Of a DNA stretch of 64,000 nucleotides, positions 33,389 through 41,224 are shown piece by piece. The position numbers and the translations under genes are program-made. The first letter of the stretch is position 1, and each line of letters opens with the position of its first letter. The notes under the pieces were generated by a model. It saw only the letters and a list, made by a program, of their open reading frames with translations, was not told the DNA's origin and did not search any database. Where the stretch lies: positions 43,233-107,232 of the forward strand of contig NZ_JAFIQV010000009.1 in NCBI RefSeq assembly GCF_017356015.1, given 5' to 3'. The DNA is from Azospirillum sp. SYSU D00513 (GTDB lineage Bacteria; Pseudomonadota; Alphaproteobacteria; Azospirillales; Azospirillaceae).

Positions 33389-34279
33389 ATGACCGCCACC
33401 GATTCCACGGACGGGCCGGCGCCGAACATCGAGCGGCGCATCCTGGACCTCTACGACCAGCTCACCATCAGCGAACGCAAGCTCGCCAAGGTGGTGCTTG
33501 AGTTTCAGGACAGCCTCGCCGCCTTTTCGGCGACGGAGCTGGCCGACCGCGCCGGCGTGTCGAAGGCGACCGCCGTGCGCTTCTTCCGCCGGCTCGGCTA
33601 CGAGAGCTACAACGAGGCGCGCGTGCAGGCCCGCGACGCCGCCGACCTCGGCTCGCCGCTGATGGAGCTGCTGGAGACGGAAGGGCCGGCATCGGCACCG
33701 AACACGCTGAGCGCCCATCTCGGCCAGGATCTCCAGAACCTGACCCGCACCATCGAGGGGCTGCGCTCCGACACGCTGAACGAGGCGGTCACGGCGCTGG
33801 CCGAGGCGAAGCGGGTCTGGGTGGTGGGATTCCGCGAATCCCGCGCGCTGGCCGTCTACGCTCGCGCCCTGCTGGTGCAGCTGAAGCCGGACGTGCGTCT
33901 GGCGCCGGCCGGCGACCTGTCCTTGGTCGAGGATCTGGCCGACCTCGCCCCCGGCGACACGATGCTCGTCCTGGGGTTCCGCCGCCGCCAGCAGGGGCTG
34001 CTGGACGCCCTGAGGGCGGGACGGGACGCGGGCGCCCGGACCATCCTGCTGACCGACCCGACCGCCGCCCGCAGCGCCGGCCTCGCCGGGATCGTGCTGC
34101 GCTGCTACACCCGCAGCGTGTCGCTGTTCGATTCCTACGTGGCGCCGATGAGCCTGCTGAGCCACCTGATCAGCCGCCTCGCGACCGCGCTGGGCGACGA
34201 GGCGGTGGAGCGCATGGACCGGATGGAGCGCATGCACGGCCAGCTCTCCACCTTCGCCCTGCGGCCGGACGAGGATTGA
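33389..34279 (+). CDS. MurR/RpiR-family transcriptional regulator
   Basis: A 296-aa regulator. The RpiR helix-turn-helix spans about residues 12-85 (YDQLTISERKLAKVVLEF, FSATELADRAGVSKATAVRFFRRLGY). A SIS domain covers about 130-260 (AKRVWVVGFRESRALAVYARALL, GDTMLVLGFRRRQQGLLDALR). SIS domains usually bind phosphosugars, but RpiR proteins beside peptide-type ABC transporters are also known. It is divergent from the amidase-dpp operon with shared palindromes and is its most likely regulator. The start at 33389 begins the family-like sequence. Confidence 0.87.
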   Translation: MTATDSTDGPAPNIERRILDLYDQLTISERKLAKVVLEFQDSLAAFSATELADRAGVSKATAVRFFRRLGYESYNEARVQARDAADLGSPLMELLETEGPASAPNTLSAHLGQDLQNLTRTIEGLRSDTLNEAVTALAEAKRVWVVGFRESRALAVYARALLVQLKPDVRLAPAGDLSLVEDLADLAPGDTMLVLGFRRRQQGLLDALRAGRDAGARTILLTDPTAARSAGLAGIVLRCYTRSVSLFDSYVAPMSLLSHLISRLATALGDEAVERMDRMERMHGQLSTFALRPDED

Positions 34280-34288
34280 GGGCGCCCC

Positions 34289-35206
34289 TCACAGGCTCCG
34301 CCGGAAGGCCGAAGGCGACATGCCGGTGACCTTCCGGAAGCTCGCAGAGAAGGAGGAGGGGGTCTGGTATCCCACGGCGAGCGCGATGCCGGTGATCGGC
34401 ATCTCGGGGTTGGCGAGGAGCTGACGCGACCGGCCGATCCTCAACGCCGTCAGCCATTCATGCGGCGTCTGGCCCGTGGCTTGCCGGAAGGCCGTGCAGA
34501 AGTGGAACCGGCTCAGGTTCACCAGCCCGGCCAGCTCATCGAGCAGGATCTCCCGGTCGAGGAACTCCCGCATGAAGGCCGTCACCTTCCTGACCTGCCA
34601 GTCCGCCAGCCCCTTGCGTGGGACCTGCCGCTCCCGCGCTCCGAGGGAGGAATGCGCACGGACCAGCTGCATGCACAGCAGTTCGACCGCCTGCTCCACG
34701 AACAGGGAGGAGGCCGGATCGCCGGTCCCGGCCTCGTGACCCAGCAGTTCGAGGATCCGCGCCCCGGCCGCATCGTCGAAGCAGATGCGGCTGACCAGTT
34801 CGATGCGTTGCCCCTTCCCGGCCACCTCCGCCAGGGATTGCAGGCGCTCGTCCGGCAGGTACACGTGCGAGACCTCGATCGGCGCCTCGATGTCCCAGCG
34901 CCCGTCCTGCCCTTCCGGAATGACCGTGACCGCGCCGGGCCGCGTGCGGCCGGCCAAGCGCCTCGCTCCCTGCCGCCAGCTGGCCTCCTGCGAGGCGCCG
35001 TAGAAGGTCATGATGACGTGGCCCGACATGGCGGGCAGCGTGTCGTGCAGCTCGCCGTGCCGCCAGCGCCGCGTCAGCCGCGTGCCGCCGCGAAGGGCCG
35101 CCTCCATCAGGGCCGGGGGGCTGTCGAGATGCTCGGTCATCGCGTCGGGCGCGCTGGCCGGCGCCGCGTCCGCGGCGGAGACAGGCCTGTTCGCGATCCT
35201 CGACAT
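34289..35206 (-). CDS. AraC-family transcriptional regulator
   Basis: A 305-aa regulator with an unassigned N-terminal sensor region and a C-terminal double helix-turn-helix (about residues 205-305): EILLDELAGLVNLSRFHFCTAF, RQATGQTPHEWLTALRIGRSRQLL, ITGIALAVGYQTPSSFSASFRKVTGMSPSAFRR. It is divergent from the NAD(P)-binding protein/cupin pair (173-bp gap) and probably controls it. Its end is 10 bases from the convergent RpiR-type gene. Confidence 0.87.
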   Translation of the reverse strand: MSRIANRPVSAADAAPASAPDAMTEHLDSPPALMEAALRGGTRLTRRWRHGELHDTLPAMSGHVIMTFYGASQEASWRQGARRLAGRTRPGAVTVIPEGQDGRWDIEAPIEVSHVYLPDERLQSLAEVAGKGQRIELVSRICFDDAAGARILELLGHEAGTGDPASSLFVEQAVELLCMQLVRAHSSLGARERQVPRKGLADWQVRKVTAFMREFLDREILLDELAGLVNLSRFHFCTAFRQATGQTPHEWLTALRIGRSRQLLANPEMPITGIALAVGYQTPSSFSASFRKVTGMSPSAFRRSL

Positions 35207-35379
35207 GACCAGCAGCCCCGCCTTTCCGCCCGCAGCACTTCGGAAAGCATGCCTCCGGGCACGCGCCGCCGCAAGAATGGAAAAGTCGCCGCAACCGCCC
35301 GAAAGCGCGCGTCCGGGGTTCCCGCTACCGTCTCCCTCGATCCGGCCCGTCGGGGCCTCGCAATCCAGGGAACAGCACC

Positions 35380-36135
35380 ATGTCCAGTTCGAAGAAGATC
35401 GTCGTCATCGGCGGAACCGGCCTGATCGGTTCGAAGACGGTGGCGCTGCTGCGCGCGGCCGGCCAGGAGGTCCTCGCGGCCTCCCCCAGCTCCGGGGTGA
35501 ACGCCCTGACCGGCGAGGGGTTGGACCAAGCCCTCGCCGGGGCGCATGCCGTCATCGACGTCTCGAACCTCATGTCCTTCGATGCCGACGTCATCATCCC
35601 GTTCTTCGAAACGTCCAGCCGCAATCTGGCCGAGGCCGGCAGGAAGGCGGGCGTGGGCCACCACGTCGTCCTGTCGATCGTCGGCGTGGACAGGCTGGAC
35701 GCCCAGCCCTACCTCCGGGCCAAGGCCGCGCAGGAGAAGGCCGTCATGGCGTCCGGCCTCCCCTACACCATCGTCCGCGCCACCCAGTTCTTCGAATTCA
35801 TCGCGGGCATCGCCGACGGCCATACCGTCGACGGAACGGTGCAGGCGCCCGACGGCCTGTTCCAGCCGATCGCGGCCGACGACGTGTCCCGGATTCTCGC
35901 CGAGACCGCGCTGGGCGCGCCGCTCAACGCCGTACTGGACATCGCCGGCCCCGACCGGGCGCCGTTCGAAACCATGCTGCGCGAGTATCTGCGGCTGGCC
36001 GGCGACGCCCGGCCCGTCGTCACCGAACGCGGCACCGCCTATTTCGGCCAGCCCATCTCCGAAACCTCGCTGGTGCCGCTCTCCACGCCCCGCCTCGGCG
36101 CGACCGGCCTGAAGGGCTGGTTCGCCCGCACCTAG
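35380..36135 (+). CDS. NAD(P)-binding protein, NmrA/atypical SDR family
   Basis: A 251-aa Rossmann protein starting KKIVVIGGTGLIGSKTVALL (glycine motif about residues 11-16). It has VSIVGVDRLDAQPYLRAKAAQEKAV and RATQFFEFIAGIAD, as in NmrA-like/YwnB-type reductases that lack the standard catalytic Tyr motif. These proteins act as redox sensors or reduce small carbonyls. It is followed 34 bases later by a secreted cupin and preceded by the divergent AraC gene. Confidence 0.82.
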   Translation: MSSSKKIVVIGGTGLIGSKTVALLRAAGQEVLAASPSSGVNALTGEGLDQALAGAHAVIDVSNLMSFDADVIIPFFETSSRNLAEAGRKAGVGHHVVLSIVGVDRLDAQPYLRAKAAQEKAVMASGLPYTIVRATQFFEFIAGIADGHTVDGTVQAPDGLFQPIAADDVSRILAETALGAPLNAVLDIAGPDRAPFETMLREYLRLAGDARPVVTERGTAYFGQPISETSLVPLSTPRLGATGLKGWFART

Positions 36136-36169
36136 CGCATCCGCGATCACTCACACAGGGAGCATCCCC

Positions 36170-36589
36170 ATGAAGACTCTTTTCCTTGCCCTCCTGCTCT
36201 CCGCCCTTCCCTTCCAGATGGCGTCGGCCCATGGGCCGGAAACCAGGGGGGCCAAGGTCACGCAGGTCTACCGGCATCCGCTGCCCGACCTGCCGCGCAA
36301 GAGCATCGTCGGCATCCTCGTCGAATACGAGCCGGGCGGGCGGAACGCCGCGCACACCCATGCCCGGTCCGCCATCATCTACGCGACCGTCCTGGAGGGG
36401 GCGGTGCGCAGCCAGGTCAATGGCGGGCCGGTGCAGGTGTTCAAGGCCGGCGAGAACTTCACCGAGCTTCCCGGCGACCGGCACGACGTCAGCGAGAACG
36501 CCAGCGACACGGCACCCGCCAAGCTGCTGGCCGTCTTCGTCGTCGACAGCGACGACACCGTCCTGACGGCGCCGCTGCCGCGCGAGTGA
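36170..36589 (+). CDS. Secreted cupin-domain protein
   Basis: A 139-aa protein with a signal peptide (residues 1-20, LFLALLLSALPFQMASA) and a single cupin barrel: YEPGGRNAAHTHARSAIIYATVLEGAV carries two His of motif 1 and ENFTELPGDRHDVSENAS the His of motif 2. Small periplasmic cupins of this type occur next to NAD(P)-binding proteins in alphaproteobacteria, with unknown function. It ends 15 bases from the convergent MBL-fold gene. Confidence 0.82.
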   Translation: MKTLFLALLLSALPFQMASAHGPETRGAKVTQVYRHPLPDLPRKSIVGILVEYEPGGRNAAHTHARSAIIYATVLEGAVRSQVNGGPVQVFKAGENFTELPGDRHDVSENASDTAPAKLLAVFVVDSDDTVLTAPLPRE

Positions 36590-36604
36590 ACCGGCCCGCG
36601 TGAC

Positions 36605-37381
36605 TCAGGCGGGCCTCTTGCGGTCCAGATAGGCGGTCGTCAGCTCCACCAGACGGTCGCGGCCGAAGCTCGGGTCGTGGCCGGCGTGGACGACGGTCAC
36701 GGGAAGGCGGCGCAGCCGCTCCATGGTGCGCAGATAGTCATCGACGTCGGCGCCGGGGATGTCGTCCAGAAGCGGCCCGTCGTAGATCGCGTCGCCGGAG
36801 AAGAGGGTTCCGGAGGAGGCCTCCCACAGCCCGATGCCGCCCGGCGAATGGCCGGGCAGGTGCAGGATCTCGAAGCGGCGGTCGCCGAGATCGACGCTGT
36901 CGCCCTCCTCCACCACGATCACCGGCTTGGCCGGCCGCACGCTGTAGCCGTCGAGGTCGTAGCCGGCGTGCGGCAGGGCGGTGATCAGCTCCTCCCCCAC
37001 CTCGTAGCCGGCGTCGCGGAACTTCCGCACGTCGTCGGCGCTGAAGTCGCGGGTGTGCAGGGCGGCCCAGCCGTTCGGATCGCGCAGGCTGTCGGCCTCC
37101 AGCCGGTGGACCAGGCAGCAGTCGAACTCGTGATGGCCGCCGACATGGTCCAGGTGGGTGTGGGTCGCGGCGGCGATCACCGGCTTGTCGAACAGGGCGC
37201 GCGCGGCCTCGCGCAGGCTGGCGACGCCGAGGCCGGTGTCCACCAGCAGATCCCGGTCGCGGCCGCGCACGTGCCAGATGTTGCAGCGGAGCAGCGGCAC
37301 GACGTGCGGCTCCCACAGAAGCGTGATGGCGTCGTCGATCCGGCGCATCTCGAACCAGCGTTCGGCGATCTGGACGGGCAT
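36605..37381 (-). CDS. MBL-fold metallo-hydrolase
   Basis: A 258-aa metallo-beta-lactamase-fold hydrolase. The zinc site is His74-x-His76-x-Asp78-His79 (THTHLDHVGG), then the LHLPGHSPGGIGLW His and FSGDAIYDGPLLDD Asp. It resembles lactonase or glyoxalase-II-like enzymes more than antibiotic lactamases. It is the third gene downstream of the ykkC-type riboswitch, 51 bases after the isochorismatase-fold gene. Substrate unknown. Confidence 0.85.
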   Translation of the reverse strand: MPVQIAERWFEMRRIDDAITLLWEPHVVPLLRCNIWHVRGRDRDLLVDTGLGVASLREAARALFDKPVIAAATHTHLDHVGGHHEFDCCLVHRLEADSLRDPNGWAALHTRDFSADDVRKFRDAGYEVGEELITALPHAGYDLDGYSVRPAKPVIVVEEGDSVDLGDRRFEILHLPGHSPGGIGLWEASSGTLFSGDAIYDGPLLDDIPGADVDDYLRTMERLRRLPVTVVHAGHDPSFGRDRLVELTTAYLDRKRPA

Positions 37382-37432
37382 GGGAGAGTTTTTCCTGTGT
37401 ATGTCCGGACGGGGGTTTGGTTCGACGGGCGG

Positions 37433-38131
37433 TCAGGCGATGGCGGAGAGGAGCGCGCCGGCGGTCGTCACCGCGCCGAAGATGCCGCCTTCCATGGTGA
37501 CGCTGCGCAGCGCGGCCTCGTGCAGGGCCGGCTCGACCGCGGCGCAGGCGTCGGCGAGCAGAAGGCACTCGTAGCCGAGTTCGACGGCGGCGCGCAGGGT
37601 GGAATGGACGCAGACGTCCGTCGTGACGCCGCACAGCACCAGCCGGCGGACGCCGCGCGCCCGCAGGATCTGGTCCAGGTCGGTGGCGTGGAAGGCGCTG
37701 TAGCCGGGCTTGTCGATCACCGGCTCCCCCGGTTCGGGCGCCAGCTCCGGGATGATGTCCCAGCCGGGCTCGCCGCGCACGAGCAGCCGGCCCATCGGCC
37801 CCTCCGCCCCGATCCCGATGCCGGCCCGCCGCGACCGCCACCGCTTCAGCGGCGACAGGTCGGACAGGTCCGGCCGGTGCCCTTCCCGCGTGTGGATGAC
37901 GGTGCCTCCCCAGGACCGCACGGCGTGCCGCACGGCCTGGATGACTGGCACGATCCGCTGGACCGGCGCGATGTCGTAGCCCATGGAGGCGACATAGCCG
38001 CCGGGATGGCAGAAGTCGCGCTGCATGTCGATGACCAGCAGCGCGGTCGAGCCCGGATGCAGCGCGCCGTCATGCGGCCAGGAATAGGGATCGGCCTCGA
38101 CGTGGCGGGCCGGGGGGGTGTTCTGGTGCAT
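37433..38131 (-). CDS. Isochorismatase-fold cysteine hydrolase (biuret/ureidoacrylate hydrolase-like)
   Basis: A 232-aa cysteine hydrolase with the triad Asp35 (LVIDMQRDF), Lys141 (VIDKPGYSAF) and Cys174 (GVTTDVCVHST). The sequence resembles biuret, ureidoacrylate and N-carbamoyl amide hydrolases, which act on C-N bonds of urea-like compounds. Start 38131 was preferred to 38161, which adds ten residues with no ribosome site. It lies in a riboswitch-led operon between a polyamine-type binding protein and an MBL hydrolase, so a guanidino or ureido compound is a plausible substrate. That is inference. Confidence 0.8.
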   Translation of the reverse strand: MHQNTPPARHVEADPYSWPHDGALHPGSTALLVIDMQRDFCHPGGYVASMGYDIAPVQRIVPVIQAVRHAVRSWGGTVIHTREGHRPDLSDLSPLKRWRSRRAGIGIGAEGPMGRLLVRGEPGWDIIPELAPEPGEPVIDKPGYSAFHATDLDQILRARGVRRLVLCGVTTDVCVHSTLRAAVELGYECLLLADACAAVEPALHEAALRSVTMEGGIFGAVTTAGALLSAIA

Positions 38132-38201
38132 CGTGAGCGTCTTTTGAAAAGGGGAAACCATGCGGCGAGCGCCCTCTCCCGTCCCCGGGAGAGGGATGGA
38201 C

Positions 38202-39308
38202 TCACCCCACGATCATCTCGGTCCACTTCTCGTTCAGCCAGTCCATCTTCGCCTGGTAGAGGTCGTAGCGCGGGACGATGGCCGGGATGTCGGAGGAGAC
38301 GGCGGCGAACTCCGCGTCCGTCAGGTCGGTCGTGTGGCGCGGAACGATGGGGGCGGTGCCGACCTTGCGCGACAGCAGCGCCTGGGTGGCGGGGCGGCTC
38401 ATGAAGTCGATGTAGGCGTGGGCGAGGTCGAGCTTCTTCGAGGCGCGGGTGACGGCCCAGCTTTCGCTGGCGTTGATGCCGCCCTCCTTCGGGAAGCTCG
38501 AGCGGACCGGGTAGCCCTCCGACGCGGCGATGCCCGCGACGTCGTGATAGTACTGTCCCATGGGCAGCTCGCCGGACTTCAGCGCGGCCTCGAACTGGGC
38601 TTCGTCGCGGTACCAGAGATTCACGTTGCCCTTCAGCTCGGCGAGCTTCTTGAAGCAGTCGAGCTGCCCGGCCTCGGTGTCCAGGTGCCCCGTGCCACCG
38701 AAGAAGGTGGCGGCGGTGACCTCCAGGAGGTTGGAGTTGGTGACCAGCGCCATCAGGCCGATCCGGCCCTTGTTGGCGGGATCCCACAACGCCGCCCAGC
38801 TCGCCGGGGCGTCCGGATAGGTCTTGCTGTTGGTGACCAGCGTCGTCCAGACGGACACGGCACCCATGCCGGCGACGCGGCCGTCCGGGTATTTGTTGAC
38901 GAGGTGCGGCAGCACATGCCCCGCGTTGGGAAGCCGGCCCGGGTCGAGCGGCGCCCAGAGGTCCGTCGTCATGCCCTTCAGCATGGCGACCTGCGCCATC
39001 ATCGACACGTCGGCGGGCGCCTGGCCCGCGCGGGCGGCCTGTTCGAGCTGGACCAGCCAGGCCTCGCCCGCGGGTGCGGCGACGGACTCCACCGCGATGC
39101 CCGTCGCCTTGGTGAATTCGGGGAAGACATGCTGGTCGAAGGCGTCCTTGAAGTAGCCGCCATAGACGGCGACCCGCAGCGATTTCTCCTGCGCGCGCAG
39201 GATGCTCGGAAAGCCGGTCACCGCCGCCGCAAGGGCACCGGCCCCCGCCAGCACCGAACGGCGCGTCACGCCGGCATCCATGGTCCGCTTACCCGTCGCC
39301 ATGCTCAT
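38202..39308 (-). CDS. Polyamine-type ABC transporter substrate-binding protein (PotD/SBP family 1-like)
   Basis: A 368-aa binding protein. The N-terminus has a twin-arginine-like signal (TRRSVLAGAGALAAAVTG, cut near LRAQ). Typical PotD-like features are LRVAVYGGYFKDAFDQHVF, WAALWDPANKGRIGL and the C-terminal hinge AHAYIDFMSRPATQALL. Start 39308 has GGAGAGG upstream. No permease or ATPase gene accompanies it, so it must borrow a transporter from elsewhere or act as a sensor. It is the first gene behind the ykkC-class riboswitch. Confidence 0.85.
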   Translation of the reverse strand: MSMATGKRTMDAGVTRRSVLAGAGALAAAVTGFPSILRAQEKSLRVAVYGGYFKDAFDQHVFPEFTKATGIAVESVAAPAGEAWLVQLEQAARAGQAPADVSMMAQVAMLKGMTTDLWAPLDPGRLPNAGHVLPHLVNKYPDGRVAGMGAVSVWTTLVTNSKTYPDAPASWAALWDPANKGRIGLMALVTNSNLLEVTAATFFGGTGHLDTEAGQLDCFKKLAELKGNVNLWYRDEAQFEAALKSGELPMGQYYHDVAGIAASEGYPVRSSFPKEGGINASESWAVTRASKKLDLAHAYIDFMSRPATQALLSRKVGTAPIVPRHTTDLTDAEFAAVSSDIPAIVPRYDLYQAKMDWLNEKWTEMIVG

Positions 39309-39407
39309 CGATCCTCTCCCTCGCCGGCCGGGCTGTCCCGGACGGAGCGTTGAAAAAGGGAGTTCGCAGGCGTTGGGGGAGTCCCACCGGAGCTGCAATC
39401 TCCGCGT

Positions 39408-39535
39408 TCGGACCTCCCGGGCTTTTGTCCCGCCGTGTGCCTGCCCGCTGTTCACCGGACAGGGTGCCGCTCTCGGACCAGACACCGGACCCGCGCGACA
39501 GCGCGGCCCGGCCGGAACCCTAGCGGCTCATGCCG
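39408..39535 (-). promoter_or_regulatory. ykkC-class riboswitch, probably guanidine-I
   Basis: Read on the minus strand, the leader contains in order the blocks CTAGGGTTCCG, TCTGGTCCGAGAG, ACACGG and GGGACAAAAGCCCGGGAG. These are the conserved core of the ykkC-yxkD leader, with the final hairpin GGG-ACAAAAG-CCC. Spacing between blocks is normal, with two variable GC-rich helices inserted. It lies about 100 bases upstream of the binding-protein start. Guanidine-I is favoured over the ppGpp or PRPP variants because the downstream genes are a transporter component and C-N hydrolase-like genes. The variant-defining bases were not verified, and the expression platform is not resolved. Confidence 0.82.
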
Positions 39536-39697
39536 TAGGAGTTGCAAGCGCAATGCCAGCGTGTGGCGGGGTGGCGGGAAGGGCGGTTTCGCTGGGGGAT
39601 CGAGACGGCGGGGGTGCAAGGCGCGGCGTGCGGACGCCGGCGTCCTGCTTGATTTTTGCCCAGTGCGTGAGGGATGAGCAAAAGATTGGCGGACGCT

Positions 39698-40156
39698 TCA
39701 GCCTTTCACGACATGGAACAGGCGGCGGTCGAACGGCGCCAGCCGCGAGGAGACGATCCGCGCCTTGGCCGCGTCCGGGTGAAGAGGGTTCAGAAGGATG
39801 TTGTGGACGTCCGGCATGATCGCGCTCGGGACGCGCAGCAGCGCGGACGCGCCCTCGGCCAGCCATTGGTCACCGATGGCGCGCGTAAGGGCTTCCCGCT
39901 CCCTCCAGTCCTCGGGCAGGTCCGGGCAGTTGGCCGGAAGCACGCCGTCATCGACCTCCACCGTCAGCAGGCGGTAACCGTCGGGGAGGTCGGCGGGCGA
40001 GGAAATCTCCTGATGAACGAGGATCTCCAGCGAGGCGCCGGGGGCGGATTCGGCGAGATAGACGATGGGCCGGCCCCGGTTGTGCCAGCGTGCGCCGGCC
40101 CGCAGCCCGCCGATGCCCCGCAGGTCGGCGGGATTGCTGATCCTCCACAGCTTCAA
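39698..40156 (-). CDS. RES-domain toxin
   Basis: A 152-aa RES-domain protein: LWRISNPADLRGIGGLRAGARWHNRGRPIVYLAESAPGASLEILVH is the domain's first half (broken here across its Arg, Tyr and Glu/Ser positions). RES toxins of type II systems degrade NAD+ in the cytosol. Translation starts at TTG (40156), overlapping the antitoxin stop as TTGA. The weak start and overlap would keep toxin output below antitoxin output. Confidence 0.88.
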   Translation of the reverse strand: MKLWRISNPADLRGIGGLRAGARWHNRGRPIVYLAESAPGASLEILVHQEISSPADLPDGYRLLTVEVDDGVLPANCPDLPEDWREREALTRAIGDQWLAEGASALLRVPSAIMPDVHNILLNPLHPDAAKARIVSSRLAPFDRRLFHVVKG

Positions 40157-40590
40157 CCGAAATAGCCTTCGTCGATCTGGATCAGGGCTTCCTCGACCAG
40201 CCTAGCGCCGAGTTCCGTCTCGAGCACGTCCATCGGCCTTTCGCCCTCGAAGCGGCGCTTGGGCGTGGTCAGCCAAGCCAAGGCCTTGTCGCGGCTGTCG
40301 AAGACCACCTCCGCGAGGGCGAGAATGCTCGCCGTGCGATAGGCGCGCTCGCTTTCCTCCAGGGAGAGCGCTTCGCCCTTCTGCCGGCGGTGCTCCAGAG
40401 TGCGCCTTGGAATGATCCGGCTCAGCACGGCCTGATCGACGCCGGCGGCCTGAAGGGCGGCGATGGCCGGCGGTTGCAGCCGATTGCGGACAAGGCGCAT
40501 GGCCTCGAAGTCGGAAGACGGTGCCCTGTCCAACCCCAGCATGCCAGCCGCGATGGAGCGTTGCCGGTCAGCGAGCGGTGCGGTGTTCAT
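40153..40590 (-). CDS. Xre/MbcA/ParS-type antitoxin (DUF2384)
   Basis: A 145-aa antitoxin. The N-terminal half is Xre-like helical DNA-binding sequence (LQAAGVDQAVLSRIIPRRTL). The C-terminal half is the toxin-binding domain (AEVVFDSRDKALAWLTTPKR, ERPMDVLETELGARLVEEAL, EGYFG). It neutralises the RES toxin encoded immediately downstream and should repress the operon through the inverted repeat at 40602-40640. The start at 40590 fits family length; the frame is open further but would include the operator. Confidence 0.88.
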   Translation of the reverse strand: MNTAPLADRQRSIAAGMLGLDRAPSSDFEAMRLVRNRLQPPAIAALQAAGVDQAVLSRIIPRRTLEHRRQKGEALSLEESERAYRTASILALAEVVFDSRDKALAWLTTPKRRFEGERPMDVLETELGARLVEEALIQIDEGYFG

Positions 40591-40601
40591 GGCGGCCCCC
40601 T

Positions 40602-40640
40602 CTGCGCAAGATGCCATGATTAACGTGGCATCTTGCGCAG
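40602..40640. promoter_or_regulatory. Toxin-antitoxin operator: perfect 15-bp inverted repeat
   Basis: CTGCGCAAGATGCCA and its exact complement TGGCATCTTGCGCAG are separated by 9 bases. The centre is 31 bases upstream of the antitoxin start codon. Long perfect repeats at this position are bound by Xre-type antitoxins for autoregulation. Confidence 0.8.
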
Positions 40641-40768
40641 GGAGCGTCAAGGCGTACGGCGCCTGGCGCACCGGAGAGCTGCATCGGAACCCGCTATGCC
40701 CCTTGCAAGTGGGGATGATAGGTTCCCCACCCGACCCCTCGCCTGGCAAAAAGCAGACAATCTTCATC

Positions 40769-41191
40769 ATGACGTCCGAACAGAAATCCAGCGCCCAGGC
40801 TTCGTCCAGGACGTTCATCGTGGCCGCAATCGTCGTGATGGCCGTGTGCGTCGCGGCTGGCTTGTACATGACCCAACGCAGCGGCTCTCAACGCGCCTCG
40901 GCGGAGTTGGCCTATCTGTCGCACGAAGCGGCGACCAGCGCCGCCTTCAGCGAAAACCGGGCGGAAGGCGAGTGGCTGGGCAGCTGCCTGAAATCGACCA
41001 TGAGCGGGAGACGCTCCTGCGATCCCGCGCAGTTGTCGGATCGGCTTGCCTTCTGGCAGGCACGCTTGCCGAACCTTCCGGCATCCGCCTTGCCGGCCGA
41101 TTTCTGCGGTCGCGTCGCGAACGCAGCGGCACAGGCAAGCGCGGAAGTCCGGGAGAAACACGCCGTTCTTCAGAGCATCTGCGTCCGGTGA
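40769..41191 (+). CDS. Hypothetical membrane-anchored protein
   Basis: A 140-aa protein with a single N-terminal membrane segment (about residues 15-34, TFIVAAIVVMAVCVAAGLYM) and a periplasmic C-terminal part containing four Cys (SCLKS, SCDPA, DFCGR, SICVR) that could form two disulfides. I do not recognise the family. It is divergent from the toxin-antitoxin operon. The ATG at 40769 puts the hydrophobic segment near the N-terminus; in-frame upstream codons overlap the operator. Confidence 0.6.
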   Translation: MTSEQKSSAQASSRTFIVAAIVVMAVCVAAGLYMTQRSGSQRASAELAYLSHEAATSAAFSENRAEGEWLGSCLKSTMSGRRSCDPAQLSDRLAFWQARLPNLPASALPADFCGRVANAAAQASAEVREKHAVLQSICVR

Positions 41192-41224
41192 CCGGCCGCG
41201 CCGCCACCGAAGCACCGCTTCTCG

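Noticed and set aside
39309..39485. Longer N-terminus of the PotD-like gene (start at 39485)
   Set aside because: It would run through the riboswitch core; the ATG at 39308 has a ribosome site and begins a proper signal peptide.
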